Of a DNA stretch of 64,000 nucleotides, positions 33,743 to 41,860 are shown piece by piece; position 1 is the first letter of the stretch, and every line of letters begins with the position of its first letter. This DNA is from Acidobacteriota bacterium (GTDB lineage: Bacteria > Acidobacteriota > Vicinamibacteria > Marinacidobacterales > Marinacidobacteraceae). The notes beneath the pieces are model-generated. The model ran no database searches. It was not told the origin of the DNA and worked only from the letters and a program-made list of their open reading frames with translations. The translations under genes were made by a program, and so were the position numbers. Where the stretch lies: assembly GCA_022826825.1 (NCBI GenBank), contig JAJDUD010000021.1, positions 1 through 64,000 of the forward strand. Reading direction: 5' to 3'.

Positions 33743-35247
33743 CCGAGATCGTCTCTCTCCGCCCGCTGCTCGCCGTCGGGGCGGGACTCGCCGCGGTGCT
33801 GCCGATCCTCCTCAGCGGCCGGCGCCCTGCCCTCCGGGAGGTCTGGACCTTCGCGGCGGGAGCGGTGCAGCTCGGCGCCGCGGTTTCCATGCTCCCCGCC
33901 GCCTTCGCGGGCGCCGCCCACGTGAGCCCGGCCCTCCCCCTGCTGCCGGGAATGCCGCTCCAGTTCCGGGCCGACCCGCTGGGTCTCCTGTTCCTCACGC
34001 TCTCCTCGATCCTCTGGCTCGCCACCTCGAGCTATTCGCTGGGGTATCTCCGCAGCCTGGGGCTCAAGCACCAGACGGGCTATTTCGCGGCGTTCGCGGC
34101 CGCGGTCGCCGCCGCTGCCGGGGTCGCGCTCGCCGCCAACCTGCTGACCTTCCTGATCTGCTACGAGGTGCTCACGCTCGCGACGTGGCCGCTGGTCGTC
34201 CACAAGCGGACGGCCGGCGTGCTCGGGTCCGGACGTTCCTACCTCGCCTACACGATGATCGCGGGTCAGTTGCTGCTGGGCGCCGTCGTCTGGGCGGGAG
34301 TGCTGGCCCCCGGCGCGCCGTTCACGCCGGGAGGCTTTCTCGCCGGCACCGCGTCCGACGGCGCCCTGCGGGTCCTCTTTGTGCTCCTCCTGGTCGGGGT
34401 CGGCGCGAAGGCCGCGGTGTTTCCGCTGCACGGCTGGCTGCCCGCCGCCATGGTGGCGCCCACCCCGGTGAGCGCGCTGCTCCATGCGGTCGCGGTGGTG
34501 AAGGCGGGGGCGTTCGGGGTGCTGCGCCTGACCGGCTGGGTCTTCGGTCCCGACCTGATGCACGACCTGGGACTCGCCCTGCCCCTCGCCGCGCTCGCTG
34601 CGGGCACCATCCTGATGGCTTCCCTGCGGGCGCTCGGGGAGGACCACTTCAAGCGCCGGCTCGCCTACTCGACCGTCAGCCAGCTCAGCTACATCGTTCT
34701 CGGGGGCGCCATCGGCACCCCGCTGGCGCTCGCGGGAGCCGCCTTCCACATCGCCGCCCACGGCTTCCTGAAGATCACCCTCTTCTTCTGCGCCGGGTCG
34801 GTCTACGCCGCCACCGGAAGGGAACACATCTCCGAGCTCGGGGGACTGGGCCGGGCGATGCCGTTCACCTTCGCCGCCTTCGGCGTCGGCGCGCTCGGCA
34901 TGGCGGGCGTTCCCCTGCTCCCGGGGTTCATCAGCAAGTGGAACCTGGCGCTCGGCGCCCTGGACGACCACCAGGTGTGGGTGGTGGCGCTCCTCGTGGT
35001 CAGCGGACTGCTGAACCTGGCCTACTTCCTGCCGGTCCTCCGGGTCGCGGTCTTCGAACCGGGCGACGGCCGCCGCGTCCGGGAGCCGTCGGCATGGCTG
35101 GTGGCGCCGCCGGTCTTCGCCGCGCTGGCGGCCGTCGTCCTCGGGGTGGCTCCGGACGCCGGCGCCCGCTTCTGGTTCCTCGCGGAGTCGGCGGCGCGGA
35201 GCGTCGCGGCGCACGCTCCCGAGTTCCTCACCGGGGGTCTCCCGTGA
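33739..35247 (+). CDS. Mrp antiporter subunit D-like (second)
   Basis: 502 residues, about 14 helices, GTG at 33739 with GTGA coupling. Glu143 (LICYEVLTLATWPLV) and Lys224 (GAKAAVFPLHGWLPAAMVAPTPVSAL) are both present, so it looks proton-conducting. The PVSALLHAVAVVKAGAFG segment resembles NuoL/MrpA-type subunits. It may replace the missing MrpA N-terminal half. LAYSTVSQLSYIVLG and HIAAHGFLKITLFFCAGS are conserved. The order of genes suggests a second pumping unit. Confidence 0.92.
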   Translation: MTEIVSLRPLLAVGAGLAAVLPILLSGRRPALREVWTFAAGAVQLGAAVSMLPAAFAGAAHVSPALPLLPGMPLQFRADPLGLLFLTLSSILWLATSSYSLGYLRSLGLKHQTGYFAAFAAAVAAAAGVALAANLLTFLICYEVLTLATWPLVVHKRTAGVLGSGRSYLAYTMIAGQLLLGAVVWAGVLAPGAPFTPGGFLAGTASDGALRVLFVLLLVGVGAKAAVFPLHGWLPAAMVAPTPVSALLHAVAVVKAGAFGVLRLTGWVFGPDLMHDLGLALPLAALAAGTILMASLRALGEDHFKRRLAYSTVSQLSYIVLGGAIGTPLALAGAAFHIAAHGFLKITLFFCAGSVYAATGREHISELGGLGRAMPFTFAAFGVGALGMAGVPLLPGFISKWNLALGALDDHQVWVVALLVVSGLLNLAYFLPVLRVAVFEPGDGRRVREPSAWLVAPPVFAALAAVVLGVAPDAGARFWFLAESAARSVAAHAPEFLTGGLP

Positions 35248-35480
35248 GCAGGCGGGCCGCGGCCGCGCTGGGCCTGGTGGTCGTCGTGCTCGCCGGACTG
35301 GACGGGTTGGCGTTCCTGTCCGGGGCGGAACATCACGGGGGGTTCTGGAACAGCGTGCCGCTCGGTGATCTGGCGCTCGGAGCGCTCGGCGCGGGACTCC
35401 TCGCCTGGTTCGCGCGCCGCGTCCTGAAGCCGCTGCTCTCCCGCCCGGAGAGCTACTACGACGGAGCGGGCAGCCCGTGA
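35244..35480 (+). CDS. Small membrane protein inside the Mrp operon
   Basis: 78 residues from the GTG at 35244, coupled by overlap to both flanking D-like genes. Two hydrophobic helices are visible (RRAAAALGLVVVVLAGLDGLAFL and PLGDLALGALGAGLLAWFARRVL), joined by AEHHGGFWNSVP, and the tail is KPLLSRPESYYDGAGSP. I do not recognise a named family. The position, coupling and double-helix topology suggest a small accessory subunit between the second and third D-like proteins. The di-His loop could bind metal or be a spacer. Confidence 0.7.
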   Translation: MSRRAAAALGLVVVVLAGLDGLAFLSGAEHHGGFWNSVPLGDLALGALGAGLLAWFARRVLKPLLSRPESYYDGAGSP

Positions 35481-37192
35481 TGCTGGTACTGCTCCATCCC
35501 GCGTTCTGGCTCTTCATCGGGCTCGTCATCGTGTTCGCGAACCGGCGGCGCATGCCCGGAATGCCGGTCGGCGTGATCGTCGCGCTGGGAGCGGTGCTCG
35601 CCCTGATGCGGGCCGTGGAGGGGAGCCTCGAGACGACCGTCGCGGGGTTCCGTCTCGTCTGGTTCCAGGCGGACCGGCTGAGTCTGCTCTTTTCGCTCGT
35701 CTTCGCCATCGTGGCGCTCCTCGGCTTCCTCTACGGATCGCACCGGATGCGCGCCGGCGAAACGGCGGCGGCGCTGCTCTACGCCGGTTCCGCCATCGCT
35801 ACCGTGCTGGCGGGAGACTGGATCACCTTCTTCGTCTTCTGGGAGGCGATGGCGCTTTCCTCGGTCGCGCTGATCTGGCAGGGAGGCACCGCCGGCGCCC
35901 GGCGGGCGGGAATGCGCTACCTCCTTGTCCACGGCGCGGGCGGGGCTCTGCTGTTTGCCGGAATCGTCCTCCACCTGGCCGGCGGCGGCGAGACTTCGCT
36001 CGGCGGGCTGGTCTCGGGCTCGCCTCCGTTCTGGCTGATCCTGGGCGCGGTCGCGATCAACGCCGCCATCCCGCCGCTCCACGCCTGGCTGACCGACGCC
36101 TATCCGGAAGCCTCGACCTCGGGCTCCGTCTTCCTCTCGGCCTTCACCACCAAGACCGCGGTCTACGCGCTCCTGCGGCTCTTCCCGGGAACCGAGGTCC
36201 TGGTGCCGCTCGGCGCCGCGATGGCGCTCTACGGCGTGGTCTTCGCGGTCATCGAGAACGACATCCGCCGGCTTCTCGGGTACCACATCGTGAGCCAGGT
36301 CGGCTACATGGTGGCGGCGGTGGGCATCGGCACCCCGCTGGCGCTGAACGGCGCCGCGTCGCACGCGTTCTCGCACATTCTCTACAAGGCCCTGCTGTTC
36401 ATGGGTGCGGGAGCGGCCATCGAAGCGACCGGCCTCCGGCGCCTCTCCGACCTGGGAGGGATCTCCCGGCACATGCGCTTCGCGGTCGCGATGTACGCCG
36501 TCGGGGCGCTCTCGATCTCCGGCGCGCCGCTCTTCAACGGCTTCATCAGCAAGTCCATGATCGTCAGCGCCGCCGGCGAGGAACACCTGCTCTGGACGGA
36601 GCTGCTGCTGGTGCTCGCGGCGGTCGGGACGTTCCTGTCCGTGGGCCTGAAGCTGCCCTGGTTCGCGTTCTTCGGGGAACGGCGCGGGGTCGCCGTCCGG
36701 CCGCTGCCGACGAACCTGCTCGCGGCCATGGGGATCGGCGGCGCCCTCTGCCTCCTCTACGGGCTCTTCCCGAACCTTCTCTACAGCCGGCTGCCGTACC
36801 TCGCGACCTACGCGCCCTACACCCTGGACCACGTGGTCTCGTCCGCCCAGTTGCTCCTCGCCACCGGTTTCGTCTTCTACCTGGCCCGGAAGAAGCTCAC
36901 CCCGTCACCGGGCCTCGCCCTCGATACCGACTGGCTCTACCGGGTCCCCCTGGCCCGGATGATCGCCGCCGCCACCCGGGCGCTCGCGGCCGTCGGCCCC
37001 GTCGCCCGCACCCTGCGCGGCGAAACGGTGACGCGGCTGGACAACGCGGCGCGCCGGCTGGCGGCGCCGGGAGCCCCGCCGCGGCGGCGCGCGAGCTTCG
37101 CCTTCCGGGCCCCCATCGGCTGGACGGTGCTGTTCGCCGCGGCGGCCGTCGTCATCACCTGGGTCGTGGTGTGGCTGCGGAACCCCGGATAG
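35480..37192 (+). CDS. Mrp antiporter subunit D-like (third, lacks the pump lysine)
   Basis: 570 residues; ATG at 35480 (TGATG), with a GTG one codon earlier also possible. About 14 to 16 helices. Glu122 (FVFWEAMALSSVALIW) is conserved. The position of the helix-7 lysine is Asn194 in GAVAINAAIPPLHAWLTDAYPEAST. A C-terminal extension of roughly 100 residues after the last D-domain helix contains RETVTRLDNAARRLAAPG and a final membrane helix (APIGWTVLFAAAAVVITWVVVWL), resembling the lateral helix of NuoL/MrpA. The N-for-K change occurs in a known MrpD-like subfamily, so the subunit may be structural or use a different proton path. It ends the operon. Confidence 0.9.
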   Translation: MLVLLHPAFWLFIGLVIVFANRRRMPGMPVGVIVALGAVLALMRAVEGSLETTVAGFRLVWFQADRLSLLFSLVFAIVALLGFLYGSHRMRAGETAAALLYAGSAIATVLAGDWITFFVFWEAMALSSVALIWQGGTAGARRAGMRYLLVHGAGGALLFAGIVLHLAGGGETSLGGLVSGSPPFWLILGAVAINAAIPPLHAWLTDAYPEASTSGSVFLSAFTTKTAVYALLRLFPGTEVLVPLGAAMALYGVVFAVIENDIRRLLGYHIVSQVGYMVAAVGIGTPLALNGAASHAFSHILYKALLFMGAGAAIEATGLRRLSDLGGISRHMRFAVAMYAVGALSISGAPLFNGFISKSMIVSAAGEEHLLWTELLLVLAAVGTFLSVGLKLPWFAFFGERRGVAVRPLPTNLLAAMGIGGALCLLYGLFPNLLYSRLPYLATYAPYTLDHVVSSAQLLLATGFVFYLARKKLTPSPGLALDTDWLYRVPLARMIAAATRALAAVGPVARTLRGETVTRLDNAARRLAAPGAPPRRRASFAFRAPIGWTVLFAAAAVVITWVVVWLRNPG

Positions 37193-37225
37193 GAACCGGA
37201 CGTAGATCGAAGGCAGTGTTTCGAC

Positions 37226-37244
37226 GACCCTCGCGCCGAGGGTC
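37226..37244 (+). terminator. Perfect hairpin downstream of the Mrp operon
   Basis: GACCCTCG at 37226-37233, loop CGC, CGAGGGTC at 37237-37244. It lies 34 nt after the last antiporter stop. No U-tract follows, so factor-independent termination is unproven. Confidence 0.5.
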
Positions 37245-37280
37245 CCCGGCCCGGCGGCGGCGTTAGGCTTCCGGGGCGTC

Positions 37281-37724
37281 ATGCGGCCGGCACGTTGGCT
37301 CTGGCCAGCCCTCCTGGGGATCGCGGCAGTCCTGCTGATCCTGCGGCCGTGGGCCGGGGAAGCGCCGGCGCCGCCGGAGGCGGCCGACCCGCTCACCGAA
37401 GCCGAAGCGCTCTACGAAGAGGCGATCGGCGATCTGGAGTCGGCGCTTCGCTCGGCGGACTCCGAGGGATTCGGGGACCTGCACGCGGCGATGGAGCAGG
37501 AGCGGCAGGCGCTCGACGCCGCGATCGCGGACAGCCGGCGGCGCGCCGCCGCCGCCCCCGACGACGAAGAAGCCCAGGAGACCCTGTTTGAGAGCCTGCG
37601 CCGGAAGCTGGACCTGTTCCACAACACCCTGATGCTCATGCGGGACATGGAACGCGGGGACAGCGAAACGGCCCAGGATCGGATCGACGCCATCTCGGGG
37701 CGAGGACGCCCCGACACCGACTGA
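37281..37724 (+). CDS. Membrane-anchored coiled-coil protein, unknown function
   Basis: 147 residues. One N-terminal helix (WLWPALLGIAAVLLILRPW) is followed by a long charged helical region (LTEAEALYEEAIGDLESAL, AMEQERQALDAAIADSRRRAAA, EETLFESLRRKLDLFHNTLML) that should form a coiled coil. It is rich in Glu, Ala and Arg and has no cysteine. A TAGGCT hexamer at 37264-37269 ends 11 nt before the ATG. I recognise no family. The DUF4097 gene follows 91 nt later; shared envelope sensing is a guess. Confidence 0.6.
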   Translation: MRPARWLWPALLGIAAVLLILRPWAGEAPAPPEAADPLTEAEALYEEAIGDLESALRSADSEGFGDLHAAMEQERQALDAAIADSRRRAAAAPDDEEAQETLFESLRRKLDLFHNTLMLMRDMERGDSETAQDRIDAISGRGRPDTD

Positions 37725-37815
37725 CGATGAAGAAGACGAGTTTCCGGAACGGTCCGTCCGATCCTCACGCGGCGAGGCGCCAGCAGGCGATGGGTCCGCC
37801 AAGGAGCAACCTGTG

Positions 37816-38784
37816 ATGATGACAACCCTCAATCCGACGTCCCCGCGTCTGGCCGGGCAAGGACTTTCCCGCCGCGCCATACCGGCGGCGGCCGTGTTTC
37901 TCGCCGGTTCCCAGATGGCGCTGGCGCAGCCCCTGACGGAGCGGGTGGAACACGCGGTGGAGATCCCTCGTGACGCCCGGATCTCGATCATGAACTTCGC
38001 GGGACACGTGGAAGTGCACGGCACCGACCCCGGCGAGGACTCGACGCTCCGGGTGATCGGCGTGAAGCGGCTCGAAGCGGAACTTCCGGCCGAGGAGGCC
38101 GAACGCCTCTTCGAACGGGTGAACCTGGACCTGAGGCGGCGCGGACGGCGCATCCACATCGGGCCCAACCGGCCGCGCGGCGACCGGAATCGGCCGGCGG
38201 GGGAGCGGAGAGGGCCCCCGTCGGTAGCGGAGGTCCGGCCACCCAAGCGCATCCCTCCCGTGTCGGTGGATCTCGAAGTCTGGCTCCCCGACGGCGCTTC
38301 CCTCGAGGTGCGGACGTTCACCGCGCCGATCACGATCACCGGAATCGGCGGTCCGGACGGCGACTTCCTGCTCCGCAGCGTCAGCGGCCCCATCGAGATC
38401 ACCGACCTCGAGGCGGACGATCTGCGGGTGGAAACCGTCAGCGGGAACCTGACCCTCGCGGACGTCCGGGCCCATCGCGGCAGCTTCATGACCCTGACGG
38501 CGCCGATCCGGCTGACCGGCGCCCTGCAGTTCGACGGCTGGTACGAGTTCCAGACCCACTCGGGAGCGGTCCTGCTCGGACTCGGGTCCCTCTCCGGCTT
38601 CACGGTCGCGGCCACCACCTACTCGGGGGAAATCCAGAGCGAACTGGAGTTCGAGACCGAGCACGACGGCCGGAGCCTCGAGGGCCGCTACGGCTCGGGC
38701 GGACCGCAGATCAGCGTCAGCACCTTCGGCGGCTCCATCCACCTCGCCCCGGAGGCCGCCGCCGTCCGGGACGTGGAGCGTTAG
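37816..38784 (+). CDS. DUF4097-family exported adhesin-like protein
   Basis: About 322 residues. AAGGAG at 37801-37806 fits ATG 37816 (9 nt) or GTG 37813 (6 nt). The N-terminal export signal (RAIPAAAVFLAGSQMALAQP) precedes the DUF4097 region: VEIPRDARISIMNFAGHVEVHGTD, VWLPDGASLEVRTFTAPITITGI, LRSVSGPIEITDLEADDLRVETVSGNLTLADV, and FQTHSGAVLLGLGS. The repeated V-S-G and T-x-S-G-x-I turns give a beta-helix-like stack. Such proteins are widespread near envelope-stress operons but their role is not settled. The C-terminal half ends ISVSTFGGSIHL. It converges on the NCS2 permease gene. Confidence 0.82.
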   Translation: MMTTLNPTSPRLAGQGLSRRAIPAAAVFLAGSQMALAQPLTERVEHAVEIPRDARISIMNFAGHVEVHGTDPGEDSTLRVIGVKRLEAELPAEEAERLFERVNLDLRRRGRRIHIGPNRPRGDRNRPAGERRGPPSVAEVRPPKRIPPVSVDLEVWLPDGASLEVRTFTAPITITGIGGPDGDFLLRSVSGPIEITDLEADDLRVETVSGNLTLADVRAHRGSFMTLTAPIRLTGALQFDGWYEFQTHSGAVLLGLGSLSGFTVAATTYSGEIQSELEFETEHDGRSLEGRYGSGGPQISVSTFGGSIHLAPEAAAVRDVER

Positions 38785-38793
38785 TCCGGGGCG

Positions 38794-40137
38794 CTACTCG
38801 AGGACAAAAAGCAGCACGAACAGCCCCGCCAGGGCGTGGGTGACCGGCGAGACCTCCCGGCCCTTCCCGGAGAGCAGGTGGAGGGCTGACCAGGCGATGA
38901 AGCCGGCGCCGATCCCGTTGGTGATGCTGGTGGTGAGCGGCATGCCGACGACCACGAAGAACGCGGGGATGGCGGCGACCGGGCGGTCCCAGGGCACCTT
39001 CCCGATCTCCGGCATCATGAAGATCCCGACCAGGATCAGGATCGGCGCCGCGACGGGATAGAGGGTGACCCCCTCCCCGAACGGCACCCCGCCGATGACC
39101 GACAGCAGCGGATAGAAGAACATCGAACCAAGGAGCAGGCCAGCCGTGGTCAGCGCCGTGAGTCCGGTCCGGCCGCCCGCGGCGATGCCCGCGGCGCTCT
39201 CGATGTAGGTGGTGATGGTGGAGGTGCCGAGCAGGCTGCCGACCATGGTGCCCCCGGCATCGGAGGCGAAGGCCGCTTCCGCCCGGGGGAGCCGGCCCTC
39301 CCTCATCAGCCCGGCGCGGCTCGTGACCCCGAGCAGCGTCCCGATGGTGTCGAACATGTCCACGATCAGCAGCACCACCACCGCGAAGATCCACGTCGGC
39401 ACCGCGAAGAGGCCGCCGAAGTCCGCCGCGAAGAGGGTGGGAAGGACCGAGGGAGGCGCCGAGACCACCCCGGTGAACTCGGTGAGGCCGAAGGCCAGGC
39501 TGAGGACCCCGGACGCTCCGGCGCCGATGAGCAGGGCTCCCGGCACCCGCCGGATCACCAGGATGGCGGTGACCGCCAGGCCCACGAGCGCGACCTGCAC
39601 CGGACGGGCCCCGATGTCGCCGGGCCCGATGTAGATGCTCGGCGTGGCGACGAGGAGGCCCGCCCAGCGCAGCCCGATCACCGCGATCATCAGCCCGATC
39701 CCGGCCACGATCCCGTGCCGGAGGGGCTCCGGAACCAGGTCCATGAGCTTCGAGCGAACCTTGAAGAGCGCGCTCGCCAGGAAGAGGACTCCGGCGATGA
39801 AGGTGGCGGCGAGCGCCTGCTGCCACGTCAGTCCGAAGCCGCCCGCCGCGGCAGCCCCGCAGAGGGTGAAGGCGAAGAAGAAGTTCAGGCCCATCCCCGG
39901 CGCGAGGGCCACCGGCAGCCGCGCGAAGATGCCCGCCGACGCGGTGGCGAGCGCCGCGCCCACGCAAGTGGCCACCATCACCGCGCCGCTGTCCATCCCG
40001 GCGGCCCCGAGCACGATCGGGTTGACCAGGACGATGTAGGCGAGGGTCAGCCAGGTGGTGGCCCCGGCCAGCACCTCGCGCCGGGGCGTGCTGCCCCGCG
40101 CCTCGATCTCGAAGAAACGATCCAGCCAGTCGATCAC
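38794..40137 (-). CDS. NCS2-family purine permease (AzgA/GhxP-like)
   Basis: 447 residues from the GTG at 40137, with GGAAGGAG upstream. The in-frame extension to 40197 is not needed. About 13 helices. AzgA-branch markers are EVLAGATTWLTLAYIVLVNPIVLGAAGMDSG, LPVALAPGMGLNFFFAFT, DMFDTIGTLLGVTSRAGLM (with the conserved Asp and Thr), and GTSTITTYIESAAGIAAGGRTGLTAL. Proteins of this branch import adenine, guanine or hypoxanthine by proton symport. No purine riboswitch was seen in the short upstream region. The choice among purines cannot be made from sequence alone. Confidence 0.92.
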   Translation of the reverse strand: MIDWLDRFFEIEARGSTPRREVLAGATTWLTLAYIVLVNPIVLGAAGMDSGAVMVATCVGAALATASAGIFARLPVALAPGMGLNFFFAFTLCGAAAAGGFGLTWQQALAATFIAGVLFLASALFKVRSKLMDLVPEPLRHGIVAGIGLMIAVIGLRWAGLLVATPSIYIGPGDIGARPVQVALVGLAVTAILVIRRVPGALLIGAGASGVLSLAFGLTEFTGVVSAPPSVLPTLFAADFGGLFAVPTWIFAVVVLLIVDMFDTIGTLLGVTSRAGLMREGRLPRAEAAFASDAGGTMVGSLLGTSTITTYIESAAGIAAGGRTGLTALTTAGLLLGSMFFYPLLSVIGGVPFGEGVTLYPVAAPILILVGIFMMPEIGKVPWDRPVAAIPAFFVVVGMPLTTSITNGIGAGFIAWSALHLLSGKGREVSPVTHALAGLFVLLFVLE

Positions 40138-40181
40138 CGGGCCCTCTCCTTCCACCCCGGCCCCGGCCGGGCGCGCGATGG

Positions 40182-40187
40182 TACAAT
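40182..40187 (+). promoter_or_regulatory. Candidate -10 hexamer upstream of rpsT
   Basis: TACAAT, the best -10 match in this gap, lies 162 nt upstream of the rpsT ATG. No good -35 box is 17 nt before it. An A-type repeat lies between it and the gene. Confidence 0.3.
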
Positions 40188-40217
40188 GCCCGTTCACCCC
40201 GTGAGTTACGGGATTTG

Positions 40218-40266
40218 GGAGCGCCGGTCTTCAGACCGGCATCGCGGCCGCAGGCCGCGAAACTCA
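40218..40266 (+). repeat. Double-hairpin repeat, subfamily A (copy A5)
   Basis: GGGAGC, stem GCCGGTCT/AGACCGGC, ATC, stem GCGGCC/GGCCGC, GAAACTC. It is a single copy in the rpsT leader region and could influence its transcript as an RNA hairpin. Confidence 0.8.
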
Positions 40267-40349
40267 CTCACTGAATCGCTTTCGCGGCCCATCCCCGGTC
40301 CGGAACAGCGAAACATCGTTCCTTTCAAAAACACAGGTTTCGGAAACGT

Positions 40350-40607
40350 ATGGCCCACAGCAAATCCGCGAAGAAGCGCGTCCGCCAGAACGAAGAGCAG
40401 CGCCTTCGCAACCGGCACCACCGGAGCCGTCTGCGCACGGCGATCAAGAGGCTCCGCGCCGCGGTCGCCGCCGGCGACAAGGACGCGAGCCGGGAGCAGC
40501 TTCCGGGCGCCATCGCCCTGCTGGACCGGATGGCGGGCCGCCGGGTCATCCACCGAAACGCCGCCGCCCGCACCAAGTCCCGCCTCTCCCGCCTCGTAGC
40601 CAGGTAG
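40350..40607 (+). CDS. rpsT: 30S ribosomal protein S20
   Basis: 85 residues, very basic, all helical. It begins AHSKSAKKRVRQNEEQRLRNRHHRSRLRTAIKRLR and ends NAAARTKSRLSRLVAR, both typical of bS20, which binds 16S rRNA in the body of the small subunit. Length is normal. The gene stands alone, as in most bacteria. No Shine-Dalgarno stronger than GGAAAC precedes the ATG. Confidence 0.96.
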   Translation: MAHSKSAKKRVRQNEEQRLRNRHHRSRLRTAIKRLRAAVAAGDKDASREQLPGAIALLDRMAGRRVIHRNAAARTKSRLSRLVAR

Positions 40608-40628
40608 GCAACCCCGGCCTCGCGCGCC

Positions 40629-40695
40629 GGCTTGGAACGCCGGCCTCCGGTCGGCACGCGGCCCGCAGGGCCGCAGGTGGTTCATCGCCAACCGA
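40629..40695 (+). repeat. Double-hairpin repeat, subfamily B with tail (copy B4)
   Basis: GGCTTGGAAC, stem GCCGGCC/GGTCGGC (one G-T wobble), stem GCGGCCC/GGGCCGC, then the tail AGGTGGTTCATCGCCAACCG. The tail recurs in B7. It opens the 494-bp gene-free interval 40608-41101, which holds four B copies and, as far as I can see, nothing else. Confidence 0.8.
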
Positions 40696-40747
40696 AAGAG
40701 ATGGCTCCCGCCTCGGCGTGGAACTCACCTGTGGAGGGGGCACCCAC

Positions 40748-40800
40748 GGCTTGGAACGCCGACCTCCGGGCGGCACCGCGGGCCGAAGGCCCGCGGGCGA
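40748..40800 (+). repeat. Double-hairpin repeat, subfamily B (copy B5)
   Basis: GGCTTGGAAC, imperfect first stem GCCGACC/GGGCGGC, then an 8-bp second stem CGCGGGCC/GGCCCGCG with loop GAA. It forms an inverted pair with B6. Confidence 0.75.
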
Positions 40801-40899
40801 CGTGCCGCACGTCGTCTTGGGCGACAGACACCTGGGCGCGTCCCTTCCGCCCGCTTGCACCGCGGGAGAGAACCATCCCGCAGCTCGGCGCCGTGCCGT

Positions 40900-40956
40900 G
40901 CGCTGCGCAGTCGCGCAGCGCGGTGCCGACCGGAGGGCGGCGGGGCAAGCCCGCGG
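40900..40956 (-). repeat. Double-hairpin repeat, subfamily B, degenerate inverted (copy B6)
   Basis: Stem GCGCTGCGC/GCGCAGCGC (9 bp, loop AGTC), then GGTGCCGACCGGAGGGCGGC and a decayed GGGGCAAGCC end. The first stem has no sequence in common with other copies but is perfectly paired. Confidence 0.65.
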
Positions 40957-40983
40957 CGCCACCAAGGCCCGCGGCCGACCCGC

Positions 40984-41060
40984 CAAACTGCATTTTCACA
41001 GCAACTGGCCTCCGGCCGGCACGCGGCCCGCAGGGCCGCAGGTGGTTCATCGCCAACCGA
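40984..41060 (+). repeat. Hybrid A/B repeat (copy B7)
   Basis: It begins with the A-type flank CTGCATTTTCACAGCAACTGG and then switches to B: stem GCCTCCGGCCGGC region, GCGGCCC/GGGCCGC and the tail AGGTGGTTCATCGCCAACCG identical to B4. It joins both subfamilies in one copy. Confidence 0.7.
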
Positions 41061-41101
41061 ACAGGAACGCGCTACGGTTTGGTACCCGCCTGGGCTCGGA
41101 C

Positions 41102-41587
41102 ATGCCTGCACCTCCTGACCAAGTCATGCACGTTCGCATGGGTCACCTCCGGTTCGTGGCGGGACTCGGCGCCGGTTTCGGCCTGGGTGTCCTGGCGACG
41201 TTTGCGTTCCACGCCTCGATGGCCCCGTTGGCGGACCTGCCCGACGGGTTCCCGACGGCGGTAGACGAGTACGAGGCACAGGTCGCGCTGGTGAAGGAGG
41301 TGGCGGCCGATCCCTGTGGGACGGATGCGGTGTATTCGCGGATTCCGTTCGGCTCAGGCCTGTGGACGCTTACGAACGGTCATCTGGAGGAAGGGGTGTG
41401 GATCTTCGAGTTGGCGATGCCGGTCTTTGGAGAGTTCCTCACGATGGAACAGCAGGAGGCGCTGGATCAATACCTGGGAACGGTCTCGTACGCGTCTCCC
41501 GGCCAAGCGGAGTGGCCCGCAAGCGACGCCCACCGGGAAGTAGGGCTCTGCGGCGACGCGCAGGAGGAAGTCCCTCCGGATCCCTGA
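41102..41587 (+). CDS. Hypothetical membrane-anchored protein
   Basis: 161 residues from the ATG at 41102; in-frame ATGs at 41126 and 41138 are equally possible. One hydrophobic helix (LRFVAGLGAGFGLGVLATFAFHA) is followed by a soluble part with two cysteines (DPCGTDAV and GLCGDAQ) and FGEFLTMEQQEALDQYLG. The local codon use looks less GC-biased than neighbours. No family recognised. The cysteines could form a disulfide if the domain is periplasmic. It lies directly after a repeat cluster. Confidence 0.5.
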   Translation: MPAPPDQVMHVRMGHLRFVAGLGAGFGLGVLATFAFHASMAPLADLPDGFPTAVDEYEAQVALVKEVAADPCGTDAVYSRIPFGSGLWTLTNGHLEEGVWIFELAMPVFGEFLTMEQQEALDQYLGTVSYASPGQAEWPASDAHREVGLCGDAQEEVPPDP

Positions 41588-41757
41588 ACGGCGACTCCTC
41601 GCTCGGTCGGCCGTGAACTGCCCACGCCCTGCAAGGCCGCAATGCCCGTCCGGACGGCCGCTACCGAGAGAACCGGACGGCTTTCCCGGCGGTTTCGTCG
41701 CCTCCGGAAGCGGGCGTTGCGAGCCGGCGGATCGTGGGGGTGGGTGAGGTTGCGACG

Positions 41758-41822
41758 TCCGCGGGCCGGAGGCCCGCTGTGCCGGCCGGAGGCCGGCGTT
41801 CCAAGCCGGTGCGCCATCACGC
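41758..41822 (-). repeat. Double-hairpin repeat, subfamily B, inverted (copy B8)
   Basis: Stems GCGGGCC/GGCCCGC (loop GGA) and GCCGGCC/GGCCGGC, then GTTCCAAGCCGGTGCGCCATC. It ends 26 nt before the candidate -10 of the lipoprotein gene at 41861. Confidence 0.8.
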
Positions 41823-41847
41823 CCGCCGGCAGACGGCGGAGCCCGCA

Positions 41848-41853
41848 TACGAT
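41848..41853 (+). promoter_or_regulatory. Candidate -10 hexamer, leaderless start
   Basis: TACGAT ends 7 nt before the ATG at 41861. The surrounding CATACGATTCCC is repeated upstream of the second propeller lipoprotein (45418). Confidence 0.45.
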
Positions 41854-41860
41854 TCCCGCC

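Noticed and set aside
40138..40217. A purine riboswitch before the NCS2 permease
   Set aside because: The upstream sequence is too short and lacks the conserved purine-aptamer loops; a plain ribosome binding site precedes the start.
40608..41101. Possible CRISPR-like array
   Set aside because: The repeats vary in orientation, spacing and length, have self-complementary stems with copy-specific sequence, and no cas gene is nearby.
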